Assembly: GCA_934273635.1 (NCBI GenBank)
Contig: CAKQSV010000005.1
Location: 31,309 to 95,308 of the forward strand
DNA: 64,000 nucleotides
Origin: an uncultured Alphaproteobacteria bacterium
Lineage (GTDB): Bacteria > Pseudomonadota > Alphaproteobacteria > RF32 > CAG-239
Reading direction: 5' to 3'
A program made the translations under genes and the position numbers. Position 1 is the stretch's first letter. The number at the start of each line of letters is the position of its first letter. Under the pieces are notes generated by a model. It saw nothing but the letters and a program-made list of their open reading frames with translations, had not been told where the DNA came from and did no database searches. Of this stretch, positions 17,055 to 25,198 are shown one piece after another.

Positions 17055-17531
17055 TCACACCCTCCATATTTCTGTCTGAATCAGCATGGCTATTCTTTGC
17101 GCCCGCACACCGACATCTTTGGCATAGCGGCTGTTCATACACTCTTTTGCCGCGCCGCGATAATCTCCGATACACATCGCCGCCAACATTTTCTTAAACT
17201 TTAATAATCCCGAAATTCCCAAATTAAACGCCATATCCAAAAGTGCATATTGCCGTTCATCGCTCAAATCCTCAAAAAAAGGAATATGTTTGCGACACAA
17301 ATACTGATATTTCCGAATATCGTTTTCCAGCAAATATATTGCCTCATTCTGCGTAATGCCGTCTTTCAGATTTTTGTGTCCCAAATGCGCTTTTTCTTCC
17401 GCCGTCAAAGGATTGGTCTGCAAATTACGCCCCACACCGATAGTCAGATACCCCTTTGGGCAAACATAAGGTTTAAGCCGCAATCCTTCATGCAATATCA
17501 AACGTTGCACCGCCTTAGTCATTGGAATCAT
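17055..17531 (-). CDS. Phage endolysin, GH24 lysozyme
   Basis: A 158-residue T4-lysozyme-type muramidase. The catalytic block reads HEGLRLKPYVCPKGYLTIGVG. Aligned to T4 lysozyme, Glu15 matches E11, Thr30 matches T26, and the position of D20 is Cys24, so the triad is E-C-T. T4 lysozyme with Asp20 changed to Cys is known to stay active. LLDMAFNLGISGLLKFKKML is the usual C-terminal family block. There is no signal peptide, so it depends on the holin. It overlaps the holin gene by 17 bases. Confidence 0.9.
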   Translation of the reverse strand: MIPMTKAVQRLILHEGLRLKPYVCPKGYLTIGVGRNLQTNPLTAEEKAHLGHKNLKDGITQNEAIYLLENDIRKYQYLCRKHIPFFEDLSDERQYALLDMAFNLGISGLLKFKKMLAAMCIGDYRGAAKECMNSRYAKDVGVRAQRIAMLIQTEIWRV

Positions 17532-17820
17532 AATGTTTCTCCCCCAGTCGGCTGCTCAAAATATCAGGCACACGATTTAAGCATTTGATAATTGTGTCAT
17601 AAATTTTGGTCGACACCACTCCGCAGATATATCCCACACAGGTTGCCGTCTCCGTATCATACCCAAAGTGCGACATTATCAGTGCCGGCGTATAGCAAAA
17701 ACCAAACCCCAGCATAAACGCGCACACACTGCGGCGGACAGTCTCGTATTTTTCGTTCAAAATATTCCACACCCCCGCGCATACCGACGCCACCCACAGC
17801 GCCAAATTGCTAAATTCCAT
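17515..17820 (-). CDS. Putative holin
   Basis: A 101-residue protein with about three hydrophobic segments (residues 5-20, 31-50, 60-78) and a charged C-terminus. It lies directly before the endolysin gene and overlaps it, followed by the spanins. Called from topology and position; no family motif. Confidence 0.65.
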   Translation of the reverse strand: MEFSNLALWVASVCAGVWNILNEKYETVRRSVCAFMLGFGFCYTPALIMSHFGYDTETATCVGYICGVVSTKIYDTIIKCLNRVPDILSSRLGEKHYDSND

Positions 17821-17833
17821 ATTTTTTCTCCAT

Positions 17834-17859
17834 AAAAAAAGCCCGCGTTTCCGCAGGCC
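17834..17859 (-). terminator. Terminator between the 82-residue gene and the holin
   Basis: A stem of GCCTGCGG with a CGCGGGC partner, followed by T7 on the minus strand. It sits just before the holin and could limit lysis gene expression. Confidence 0.6.
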
Positions 17860-17883
17860 GTTGCTCCATAATTTATTATTGTT

Positions 17884-18132
17884 TTATGCCGCGCTCTCCG
17901 GCTCCAAACTCGGTAGTTGCGCAAGTTGCTTTTCGTTTGCCTCCAAATTCAAATACGCCGCGGCCAACAACCCCTCAAGCGTGTTGTCACCGAGCTTGCC
18001 CTCGCCTTTTTCAACCCCGAGCGTATCTTCCAAAAATCTAATCAGATTTTTATGACTTTCATTTTGTCCGACCAGCCATGCCGCCACCAAACGCGGCTCA
18101 CCTTTATGTTTGTCTTCAAAACAGTCACACAT
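17884..18132 (-). CDS. Small phage protein, unknown
   Basis: An 82-residue acidic, soluble protein with no recognised motif. It has a strong AGGAGG site 13 bases after the glycine-rich gene, so it is part of the late operon. It lies between tail adhesin and holin. Confidence 0.55.
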   Translation of the reverse strand: MCDCFEDKHKGEPRLVAAWLVGQNESHKNLIRFLEDTLGVEKGEGKLGDNTLEGLLAAAYLNLEANEKQLAQLPSLEPESAA

Positions 18133-18144
18133 TTTTACCTCCTT

Positions 18145-18786
18145 TTATTTTCTGTGTCTGACATATTGCAAAAATATTCCGCCCACGGTACCGCCGACAT
18201 TACCGCAGGAAGAAGTCGCCCCCACGCCCCAACCATGTGGCGAGACCGATGCTCCCGGAGCCGGCGCGGCGTTTTGGGCATAAGAGCCGGGCAATCCGTC
18301 ATGCCCTTCGACCGAGATATTTTCCACCAACCCTGAGCTGAAGTCCAATACGGCTTTTCCGCCGGTGTTGCCGCCGCACGCTCCGTTAGCCGCGCAGCCG
18401 TTGCCGTTGTTAGCTGTTAATACCCGAGTATCACCGATGTTCATATAGCTGATACCGCTGCCTCCACCGGCGCAAAGCGTAAAGGTTTGCTGTTTCGGAT
18501 TATAAAACTCGCCATAACACGAGGCGCCGGAACCGCCGGAGTTATTAAAACAAATATAATACCAACCGAAATTGCTCGAACCGCCTCCACCGGTCACCTC
18601 CACATAATAAGTACCTTTCTCAAGCGTAACCTCAAAGGTCTTGCTCTCGTTGGCCTCCACAAAAATATGCCCTTTGTCATAAGCATCCGCCGTCCACACC
18701 GGTTGCACCCCGTTATACACTTCCGCAATCGGTACGGCACCGCAATAAACGCTGTCGACTTCCGAGCCGTTTACATGAATTCCCAT
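18145..18786 (-). CDS. Glycine-rich tail tip protein B
   Basis: A 213-residue protein with an N-terminal module (AEVYNGVQPVW, AYDKGHIFVEA, FEVTLEKGTYYVEVTGG) followed by many Gly/Asn/Ser-rich stretches and an end of FLQYVRHRK. It is a paralogue of the gene at 20660, which has the same order and a YVRYKK end. Gly-rich proteins of this kind serve as tail fibre tips or adhesins in phages. GGAGG precedes the start. It is separated from fibre B by a terminator, a MITE and the RNA locus. Receptor binding is inferred. Confidence 0.6.
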   Translation of the reverse strand: MGIHVNGSEVDSVYCGAVPIAEVYNGVQPVWTADAYDKGHIFVEANESKTFEVTLEKGTYYVEVTGGGGSSNFGWYYICFNNSGGSGASCYGEFYNPKQQTFTLCAGGGSGISYMNIGDTRVLTANNGNGCAANGACGGNTGGKAVLDFSSGLVENISVEGHDGLPGSYAQNAAPAPGASVSPHGWGVGATSSCGNVGGTVGGIFLQYVRHRK

Positions 18787-18801
18787 AACACCTCCATTAA
18801 C

Positions 18802-18827
18802 AAAAAAGCCCCGCCTCAGCGGAGCTT
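18802..18827 (-). terminator. Terminator upstream of glycine-rich gene B
   Basis: AAGCTCCGC and GCGGGGCTT form a stem on the minus strand followed by T6. It lies only 16 bases before the start of the gene it precedes, so it may act as an attenuator. Confidence 0.6.
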
Positions 18828-18853
18828 AACAACAAACTTTATAGCCAATTATT

Positions 18854-19024
18854 CCCTCTCTAAATTATTAGAGAGGGTTAGGGTGAGTTTAAAGTAAGGG
18901 AAAGTCTTAAAATTAAGTACACCCAATTAAAAATTCAAACATAACCTTAAACTCACCAGATTGCTAAACGCAAATGCTGACGCATTTACTGAGCAATCTT
19001 GCCTCTCTAAAAATTTAGAGAGGC
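18854..19024. mobile_element. MITE-like palindromic element, copy 1
   Basis: 171 bases bounded by two hairpins, CCCTCTCTAA..TTAGAGAGGG (18854-18877) and GCCTCTCTAA..TTAGAGAGGC (19001-19024). Nested inside are GGTGAGTTTAA/TTAAACTCACC and AGATTGCT/AGCAATCT arms. No coding capacity. A second copy in opposite orientation is at 43603-43759. It sits within the prophage tail genes. Confidence 0.75.
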
Positions 19025-19034
19025 AGCCCCCAAT

Positions 19035-19073
19035 CGTCATCGCGCAACCGTGGAACACGGGCGAAACAATCCA
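19035..19073. repeat. REP-like repeat next to the MITE
   Basis: A diverged copy of the CGTCATTGCGAG...AAGCAATCC family, here CGTCATCGCGCA...GAAACAATCCAA. Confidence 0.55.
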
Positions 19074-19104
19074 ATCAACCAAAGGAACCCTTGCCCCTCA
19101 TAAC

Positions 19105-19133
19105 TTGACAATCAACAGTCGGCATTATATAAA
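19105..19133 (+). promoter_or_regulatory. Strong promoter of the structured RNA
   Basis: TTGACA (19105-19110), 17 bases, TATAAA (19128-19133). It points rightward, against the phage late operon, and starts transcription near 19139. Confidence 0.7.
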
Positions 19134-19287
19134 CAAAAAGTCCGATGCAGCAACATCGGACAATTTCTTTAACCAAGAAAGGGGTTAACCTATCTTTAAC
19201 TCACTTTCCATGAGTTAAAGATAACCTATTTGACACCAAATGTCAATAGGCGGTGTTTTCCCCTTTCGCATTTTGAAAGGAGAAATT

Positions 19288-19353
19288 ATGATAAAAATTA
19301 AAATTATTATCATAATTCGGAAAATCCGAATTTTCTTGTCCATCAGTCGATAA
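19288..19353 (+). CDS. 21-residue hydrophobic/basic peptide
   Basis: ATG at 19288 lies 6 bases after AAAGGAG. The peptide is MIKIKIIIIIRKI followed by RIFLSISR, so it has an isoleucine run between basic ends. The ribosome site is paired in a hairpin with CCTTTC at 19262-19267. Small hydrophobic peptides behind sequestered ribosome sites are typical of type I toxins, but a leader peptide or a chance ORF is also possible. Confidence 0.4.
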   Translation: MIKIKIIIIIRKIRIFLSISR

Positions 19354-19362
19354 GAAAACGGG

Positions 19363-19394
19363 AACAGGAGGCGCAAACCTCCTGTTTCTTTTCT
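19363..19394 (+). terminator. Terminator of the structured RNA
   Basis: AACAGGAGG and CCTCCTGTT around a six-base loop, followed by TCTTTTCT. Confidence 0.75.
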
Positions 19395-20325
19395 ATTCCT
19401 TTACAAAATAAAACACACCGGCAACCGGCTCTGCAGGCAAAGCATCCACCACCTGAAACTTGTTCGCCACAAAATTAGTCGTCACCGCCGCCTGCGTCTT
19501 GTCCGTCACCGCCGGCGTTTTGGGTACAAAAACCAAACCATCGGATTGCACGCGCAACACCTTCATATTTCCATCCGCGTCGGCAATAGCCAACTGCAAA
19601 TTATTATCCCCGTTCGAATTGCGATACGTCTGCACATACCCCACCACCTGATTGTTTTTGTCATTAAAATGGATGTTGCCAAACACCGTGTCTTTCTCAA
19701 CCGCATCACTCCGCGCCGTATCTTGTCGCACAATATCAACGCCGGTACTGCTGCTGGCAGAATAAGCCGAAAACCGCCCGTTTTGCAAAGCGAGATTGCC
19801 GTTTTTTGTCTCACTGCCGGTTTTGTGCAACAAATTATCAACATTAATGCTTTTAGCCGAGGCCGCAGCCTCTTGCGCCGATTGTGCCGCGTGTGTTTCG
19901 CTTGACGCCGCGCGCTCTGCCGCTTGCGCCGCCTGCTGTGCCTGTTGCAAAGAAACATCAGCGCTTTCCGCTGCATTTTGCGCATATTTCTGAGCCTCTG
20001 AGGACGACAACGCCGCTTGACTGGCATAACCCGACATCTGTTTATCGGCAAAATCATTAATCTGCGGCTTAACCTCATTTTCAACATAATCAGCCACCTG
20101 CGGTCGCGCCAAATCATCAACAATTTTTGTCACAATCGGCTTAGCATATTCATCAGTATAGCGACTGATTTCCGGCTTGCTGACTTCATTAACATAAGTC
20201 TGAATCTCTTGCTGTCCCGACTTCACATACAATAGCGCCAAATCCAAATCAACGGTCACATCTTCTTGCCAATAAACCTCAATGTTTTGAGCGTCATGAC
20301 AATTCACATCAATCACATTTTCCAT
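19393..20325 (-). CDS. Tail fibre-like protein B
   Basis: A 310-residue protein with a long heptad-like, Ala/Gln/Glu-rich middle (about residues 95-170), as in trimeric fibre shafts, then a mixed beta region. The end reads FQVVDALPAEPVAGVFYFV, the same closing motif as in the protein at 21284 (FQVVEKLPESPDEGTFYFV). It has an AGGTGA site. It follows the 20329 gene by 3 bases. Fibre role is inferred from architecture and position. Confidence 0.65.
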   Translation of the reverse strand: MENVIDVNCHDAQNIEVYWQEDVTVDLDLALLYVKSGQQEIQTYVNEVSKPEISRYTDEYAKPIVTKIVDDLARPQVADYVENEVKPQINDFADKQMSGYASQAALSSSEAQKYAQNAAESADVSLQQAQQAAQAAERAASSETHAAQSAQEAAASAKSINVDNLLHKTGSETKNGNLALQNGRFSAYSASSSTGVDIVRQDTARSDAVEKDTVFGNIHFNDKNNQVVGYVQTYRNSNGDNNLQLAIADADGNMKVLRVQSDGLVFVPKTPAVTDKTQAAVTTNFVANKFQVVDALPAEPVAGVFYFVKE

Positions 20326-20328
20326 AAC

Positions 20329-20679
20329 TCACCTCGTCACCTGCTGCGTAATTCTAAAAACGCCCACCCGATTAACATCATTGGGAAATATGGTATTAAC
20401 CGCGCCGTCCGCCGTCATCAGCTGAATATCGGTTTTATAATCACCGACCGGAATTTTGCTCTGTTCGGGCATAATCAGCAAGGCAAACGTGCCTTTCTCC
20501 GCCTCAATCGGACTAGCCTTGAGCGTAAACATCTCCGCGTCGTCAGCACTTCTGACCTGCATTTTAACCTCAGCCTTGCTCAAATCAATCTGCTGATTGT
20601 TTTTATGAAACCTGAGTTTAATCACAAAGCTGTCGCCTTGCCGCACCTCAATGATATTATTAAACATTTTTCCCGTCAT
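20329..20679 (-). CDS. Phage tail/baseplate-like protein
   Basis: A 116-residue beta-rich protein with the pattern VRQGDSFVIKLRF, VKMQVRSADD, FALLIMPEQSKIPVGDYKTDIQL. This resembles the immunoglobulin-like N-terminal module of baseplate/tail proteins in many phages (BppU-like). I chose the start at 20679 because AGGAGG lies 6 bases upstream; the longer frame is a shadow. It overlaps the end of the 20660 gene by 20 bases. Confidence 0.6.
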   Translation of the reverse strand: MTGKMFNNIIEVRQGDSFVIKLRFHKNNQQIDLSKAEVKMQVRSADDAEMFTLKASPIEAEKGTFALLIMPEQSKIPVGDYKTDIQLMTADGAVNTIFPNDVNRVGVFRITQQVTR

Positions 20680-21283
20680 CTCCAACCTCCTTTTTATATC
20701 GCACATATTCCAAACGCGCCCCGCCGGCAGCATGAGCCGAACCGCCCCAGTTGTCATAATCAGACACACTGGCAACATCGGGCACGGCATACGGTGCCAT
20801 ACCGCCGCCGTTGCCGTTAGCGGCTTTAACAACCTCCAACACTTCTAAATTATCGGAAATCTCCACCGTTCCGCCAACGCCCACATTACCGACCGAAGCA
20901 TTACCGCCACCATGAGCAGTCATCACAACATCACTGCCTAAAGTCACGACTGTACCGCCGCTCGCCGACACCTTAATTGTCATAGTCTGCGAGGCGGGGT
21001 TAAAAAACACCACCTCCACAAACGCACCGCCGCCACCGCTGGCTCCCCACGAAGCTCCGGAGTATATCCAAGTCGCATCCGCGCCTTTGGCTCCGCCCGC
21101 CGCCAGTTTATAAACCCCGCGCGGCAGTTCTACGGCAAAATCCGCAGGGGAAGCATTAACTAAAACCTCACCTTTTGCATAAGGATTAACATCATATAGT
21201 TTTGTTTTACCTTTATACACTTGTCCGATAAGCTTGCCGCCACGATACACCTCCGCCACTTTTTTCTGTTTACGATACAGCAT
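20660..21283 (-). CDS. Glycine-rich tail tip protein A
   Basis: A 207-residue protein with the N-terminal module VAEVYRGGKLIGQVYKG, PYAKGEVLVNA and FAVELPRGVYKLAAGGAKG, then Gly-rich segments and an end of LEYVRYKK. It is a paralogue of the gene at 18145. GGAGG precedes the start, which directly abuts the stop of fibre A. Probably the adhesive tip of the fibre encoded before it. Confidence 0.6.
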   Translation of the reverse strand: MLYRKQKKVAEVYRGGKLIGQVYKGKTKLYDVNPYAKGEVLVNASPADFAVELPRGVYKLAAGGAKGADATWIYSGASWGASGGGGAFVEVVFFNPASQTMTIKVSASGGTVVTLGSDVVMTAHGGGNASVGNVGVGGTVEISDNLEVLEVVKAANGNGGGMAPYAVPDVASVSDYDNWGGSAHAAGGARLEYVRYKKEVGDDGKNV

Positions 21284-21649
21284 TTACGCCTCCACCACAA
21301 AATAAAAAGTACCTTCATCGGGGCTTTCAGGCAGTTTTTCCACCACCTGAAAACTCTCCGCCACTTTTTTAATCTCTGTACTCAATTCCGTATTTTGCTT
21401 ATCAAGCTGCGCACGATTAACCGCGTCATAAGCGGTTGTGCCGTCAGCCACGTTTCTGAGCTTAAAGTTTCCGGCGTCAAAATCCCCCTGCATTTTCGAC
21501 AAACCGTTTTTCAAAAAACATTGCGACAACCCGTTGGCAAAGTTGTCATCTTCCTCGTCCATATGGTCGGTCACAATGTCAATATCGTTAATCCGGTCAT
21601 CTTCCCAATTATGCAGACGGCTAAAATTTCCCTCACTGTCAAATGGCAT
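21284..21649 (-). CDS. Tail fibre-like protein A (short)
   Basis: A 121-residue protein. The N-terminus (FSRLHNWEDDRINDIDI, HMDEEDDNFANGLSQC, LSKMQGDFDAGNFKLRNVADG, AVNRAQLD) is typical of the attachment part of short-tailed phage fibres. The end carries FQVVEKLPESPDEGTFYFV, shared with fibre B. I placed the start at 21649 behind AAGGAG. It has only the two ends of a fibre, with almost no shaft. Confidence 0.7.
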   Translation of the reverse strand: MPFDSEGNFSRLHNWEDDRINDIDIVTDHMDEEDDNFANGLSQCFLKNGLSKMQGDFDAGNFKLRNVADGTTAYDAVNRAQLDKQNTELSTEIKKVAESFQVVEKLPESPDEGTFYFVVEA

Positions 21650-21660
21650 ATTTTTTCTCC

Positions 21661-22536
21661 TTATTTTTTCACTGCCCAATCATAACGCACATACAAAAAT
21701 CCCGAAGCGTCTTCACAAACAGCCTCGGGTTTGACTTTTCGTACTTCTTGCGCGATTAATCCAATGCGTGGCGTTTTATCGTTTTTATAATTAAACAGAT
21801 AAACCGTCAGCCCGTTATCCAACTTGCCGACTGCTTTAATATTTTCCTTAAACCGACGGTCAGAAGCCACAAACGCCGCGCCGATTTTGCCCGCGGTCTC
21901 AAAGGTATTTTGCAACCGTTGAGCCTGATCGGCATCATTTTGACGCTGACGATTATACATATCGTCATAAGCCTGTGACGCGATTTTATACTTGTCCATC
22001 GCCACCTGATATCCGCTTGGCGAATTTGACAACAAAGCCAAAATCTCATTAACCGGCTGCATTCTGGCACTATTTGAAAATCCGGCGCTGCGAATACTGT
22101 CGCTCAAACTGTTACTGAAAGCATTTTGACCGGCTGTCACACTTTGATAAGCCGCTTGATTAAGAGCATTATTTTGATTGTTTTGCAAATCGGTCATCGC
22201 GCGTTGATAAGCCTCGCTGCCCACACTCAAACCCTGATTTTGCAGTCTGGTCTCCAAATCCGCGGTTTGATTGGCAAATTGCGGCGTCAGCTTGTCAATA
22301 TATGAATTATAGAGTGAATTTTCCGCCCGTTGCCGCGCCGCGTCAGACCCGTCGACACTATAAACATAATCCGGACGCCCCTCCAAACTCTGCGCCAAAT
22401 TATAACCGGTGCCGGCCATTAACGCGTTAGTGTTGTCCACCGTTGACGTATCCACATTGTTCAAATAGTTCAAAGCCCCCATGGCACCGATATTCATCCC
22501 TGCGGTTGTTCCGCTAAACCCTAATGCTTTTGACAT
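21661..22536 (-). CDS. Virion protein with C-terminal S74 chaperone domain
   Basis: A 291-residue protein. Residues 60-220 are Gln/Asn/Ala-rich and helical, as in DNA-ejection or internal proteins. Residues about 228-291 match the peptidase S74 intramolecular chaperone (SDRRFKENIKAVGKL, IGLIAQEVRKVKPEAV, VRYDWAV), which cleaves itself off after trimer folding. Its position between GNAT and fibre genes fits a tail-associated protein. Confidence 0.75.
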   Translation of the reverse strand: MSKALGFSGTTAGMNIGAMGALNYLNNVDTSTVDNTNALMAGTGYNLAQSLEGRPDYVYSVDGSDAARQRAENSLYNSYIDKLTPQFANQTADLETRLQNQGLSVGSEAYQRAMTDLQNNQNNALNQAAYQSVTAGQNAFSNSLSDSIRSAGFSNSARMQPVNEILALLSNSPSGYQVAMDKYKIASQAYDDMYNRQRQNDADQAQRLQNTFETAGKIGAAFVASDRRFKENIKAVGKLDNGLTVYLFNYKNDKTPRIGLIAQEVRKVKPEAVCEDASGFLYVRYDWAVKK

Positions 22537-22547
22537 AATATTTTCTC

Positions 22548-22979
22548 CTAAAATTTATTTTCTGATTTTAACAAACCAAGAACCAAACAGTCCTTGCCGT
22601 CTTCTCTAAATTGTCTTAGTTTTCCCTCGATTTTAAAACCCAACCTCAGAACAAACTTCAGACATTTTTCGTTGTCGTCATCCACCAACAAATTAATGCG
22701 CTTGCATCCACAAACATCAAACGCCTCACGCATAAACGCACTCAAAATACGCCGATTACACCAACGCGCGTCTTCGGCATAAATTGTCCACCACACATCT
22801 TGCCCGCGCCGCAGATTATGAAATATCAGTCCGGCAATAATTTTGGCGTTGCGCATAATGCCATAAACCCGATAATTCTGCAGCCACGCCGTATCGGTGC
22901 GCAAACCGTTGCATACCCAATGCGCAATCAGGTCATCCCTGTCCGGCACAATCTCAGAGTAATCCGCTGCCTGCCTCAT
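22548..22979 (-). CDS. GNAT-like acetyltransferase, phage-encoded
   Basis: A 143-residue protein with a GNAT-like layout: an N-terminal strand-helix part, AKIIAGLIFHNLRRGQDVWWTIYAED, RRILSAFMREAFDVCGCKRINLLVDDDNEKCLKFVLRLGFKIEGKLRQ. The last block is the conserved motif B with N..C..F..RLGF. It overlaps the tail gene upstream by 26 bases, so it is part of the virion operon. Such genes occur in tail regions of several podoviruses; the substrate is unknown. Confidence 0.65.
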   Translation of the reverse strand: MRQAADYSEIVPDRDDLIAHWVCNGLRTDTAWLQNYRVYGIMRNAKIIAGLIFHNLRRGQDVWWTIYAEDARWCNRRILSAFMREAFDVCGCKRINLLVDDDNEKCLKFVLRLGFKIEGKLRQFREDGKDCLVLGLLKSENKF

Positions 22980-24507
22980 ATCTCACCCCCGTGTCATACC
23001 ACTCAATCAAATTGCCTCGTGTTTTGGTTTTGAACACAATGCTGACCTTATATCCCGTTGCCGAGTTGGCAATCCACTGACTGCGAATACGCCCCTTGAG
23101 CGTTGCCCAACGCGTGCCTATGGGGCGAGCCAAAGTGCTCCACTTGGCCTCGTTCCATTTGGTCTGCCCGCTGTGCCCGATGTTTTCAACAAACGTTTTA
23201 TCCTCATCACCAAAATCTGTTTTGGTATAAATCACCAAGGCATAACGAGTTGAAGACTTCGTACGAGGATTAAGCAACTGAATACGCTTAAGCGCCGCCG
23301 TGCCCAAATTGGAATACGCCTGCTCAACGTGCCCGCAAATATGCAGTTTGTCGTCCGAATACCCTTCGTCAAACAAATACACCCCGTCTTTTGCGCCAAA
23401 ATACAATCGTCCGCCAAACCCGCACCAACACAACGCCGGAATATTGGTAAAGCGACACCACGCGCCGGTAGCGGTGTTCACCACGTGTTGCTCAAAAGTC
23501 TGATTAGTCGGAACATTAAAAATCGCATATCCGCCACGACCATAAATAATACCTTGCCAACCGAACTTATTTTTGCCGGCGCGGGTGCGTTCCAAAACCA
23601 AACCTCTGATTTTGTCACTAAAAGACACCAACGCCGCATTGGTTTTATCCAACGGCAACGCCTTTGAAAGCGGAATATACCCATCTTCAGAAATCACCAC
23701 CACATCACCCTGATACGGAATCACACAGCGATATCCGATAGGTCGGCTCATCCGATAAACTCCTTTGAGCGACCAGTCCACCGCATTATTGGGATTACTT
23801 CCGGCATAAACCATCACTTCCCCTTCTGAGGTAATAAACACTGTCAGATCGTCAATACCCTGCCCGCCGTCCTGCGTCCAAGAAGCCACCGCCACCAATT
23901 CGCCGCCATCGCGAGCGATGGTCGACAGATCAAACTTGTTCAACGTGCCCTGCACCTCGCCCACACCCGATGAATACCAAATATTGAGCGAGCCTTTCTC
24001 CACAAAAAACAAACGTTGTTTCGACACACAAACATTAACCAATTTTTGCGCCACTAGTCCTTCGCCGCTCACCGCCAAATCTTCAAAATGCGTCTGCCCT
24101 TCGTCGTCAATATAAAAAGTCTGCGGCGCGTCGCTACCGTTGACCATAATAAGACGGTGCTTAAATTGGCACCATTGCCATATTGAGCTATGAAAAGACT
24201 TGCCATAAGCCGTCACATTTTGCTTAGACGATATGTTATAAACATTGCCGCCGCAAAACGCCAAAAAACGATTAGCCCCCGAAACATTATAGCACATCAG
24301 TGTGCTGACCTTGTCGGGCAACGCGGCATATTTGCAATATCCCTTGCGCAAAACAACTTTGGTATCAAGCGGAATGTAATTGTCCATCACAATCGCGTCG
24401 TCAGCCGCCATTTTATCCAAACTGTCACGCGCGTTCAGCCCGCCGATTGGCGCCGGAACACTGCAAGTTTGCGACACCGCGCCGCGATTAACTGTTCTTT
24501 GCTGCAT
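22954..24507 (-). CDS. Phage tail/DNA-stabilisation protein (P22 gp10-like)
   Basis: A 517-residue beta-rich protein with an N-terminal PIGGLNARDSLDKMAADDAIVMDNY, a signature found in short-tail phage proteins that close the portal channel. Repeated blade-like segments follow (for example VVISEDGYIPLSKAL, YGRGGYAIFNV). It lies between the gp4-like adaptor and the tail fibre genes, which fits a tail hub or plug. No exact family can be confirmed by eye. Confidence 0.6.
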   Translation of the reverse strand: MQQRTVNRGAVSQTCSVPAPIGGLNARDSLDKMAADDAIVMDNYIPLDTKVVLRKGYCKYAALPDKVSTLMCYNVSGANRFLAFCGGNVYNISSKQNVTAYGKSFHSSIWQWCQFKHRLIMVNGSDAPQTFYIDDEGQTHFEDLAVSGEGLVAQKLVNVCVSKQRLFFVEKGSLNIWYSSGVGEVQGTLNKFDLSTIARDGGELVAVASWTQDGGQGIDDLTVFITSEGEVMVYAGSNPNNAVDWSLKGVYRMSRPIGYRCVIPYQGDVVVISEDGYIPLSKALPLDKTNAALVSFSDKIRGLVLERTRAGKNKFGWQGIIYGRGGYAIFNVPTNQTFEQHVVNTATGAWCRFTNIPALCWCGFGGRLYFGAKDGVYLFDEGYSDDKLHICGHVEQAYSNLGTAALKRIQLLNPRTKSSTRYALVIYTKTDFGDEDKTFVENIGHSGQTKWNEAKWSTLARPIGTRWATLKGRIRSQWIANSATGYKVSIVFKTKTRGNLIEWYDTGVRYEAGSGLL

Positions 24508-25198
24508 TAATCACCACTCCTGACTTTATCTTGTCAAAACCCGAAGCCAACACAATATCTTGAGGCGACAACGTGTTGGCAAATCTGGCTTTTATCTCGC
24601 GATAATATTCGTTATATTCCTCTTCATAAGGCATACCGTTGCGCCGATACCAACGCCAGACAATGCCTTTTTTGACCAGAAATTCATCAAAAATCGGAAT
24701 ATCGGTGTTTTTGCTCAGCACCGTCTTTTCTTCATAACCGGCAGCGGCGTCAAACACGATGTTCGCCGACCGATATTGGAAAACAATTTGCATTTTGGGC
24801 GGCGGCGGTGTCAAAAACTTAAACATACCGTTCTGCAGCTTAAATTTCAAATTAACCGAGGCCAAATTAAAATACTTTTCACGCATCCACGATTCCGGCG
24901 TAATGGCGCCAATCACCTGCTCTTGTCCGTCTTTCACAAAAACAGTATTGTTCAGCAGGCAATAAAAATCGGGGCAAAATTCGGCAATAACATAATTCGT
25001 CTTGCCCGCAACAGTGCGAAAACTTCCCTCTTTGGTCAGCTCCTGCCAGTCACCGTAACGCAGCAAACTGTCCAGAGTGTCTTTTGCCACACTCAAAAAC
25101 AACGCGTCCTGTCCCGAATTTGCCGAGAACAAATCCTCCGGACGTTGCGCCGCCACCAAATCCGCCGCCTCCTGACAAATTTCCAAAATATTTTTCAT
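24488..25198 (-). CDS. Head-tail adaptor (P22 gp4/T7 gp11-like)
   Basis: A 236-residue protein. The helical N-terminus (EICQEAADLVAA, DTLDSLLRYGDWQELTKEGSF) and the C-terminal helix (FLVKKGIVWRWYRRNGMPYEEEYNEYY) match the layout of tail-accessory adaptors in short-tailed phages. It overlaps both neighbours by a few bases, consistent with coupled translation. Confidence 0.6.
   Translation of the reverse strand: MKNILEICQEAADLVAAQRPEDLFSANSGQDALFLSVAKDTLDSLLRYGDWQELTKEGSFRTVAGKTNYVIAEFCPDFYCLLNNTVFVKDGQEQVIGAITPESWMREKYFNLASVNLKFKLQNGMFKFLTPPPPKMQIVFQYRSANIVFDAAAGYEEKTVLSKNTDIPIFDEFLVKKGIVWRWYRRNGMPYEEEYNEYYREIKARFANTLSPQDIVLASGFDKIKSGVVINAAKNS

Larger units (their letters stand above)
19139..19394 (+). 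ncRNA. Multi-hairpin RNA with a small embedded ORF
   Basis: About 255 bases between a strong promoter and an intrinsic terminator. Predicted stems: 19140-19161 (GTCCGATG/CATCGGAC), 19164-19180 (6 pairs), 19191-19223 (13 perfect pairs), 19225-19250 (10 pairs with one bulge), 19262-19280 (CCTTTC/GAAAGG, covering the ribosome site of the ORF), 19314-19332 (8 pairs inside the ORF) and the terminator stem 19363-19386 (9 pairs). The density of perfect stems is far above the background. Its tail touches the antisense end of the fibre B gene. I know no named family that it matches. Confidence 0.55.

Noticed and set aside
20680..20832. Longer frame of the 20329 gene
   Set aside because: It is a shadow of the glycine-rich gene A; the strong ribosome site fixes the start at 20679.
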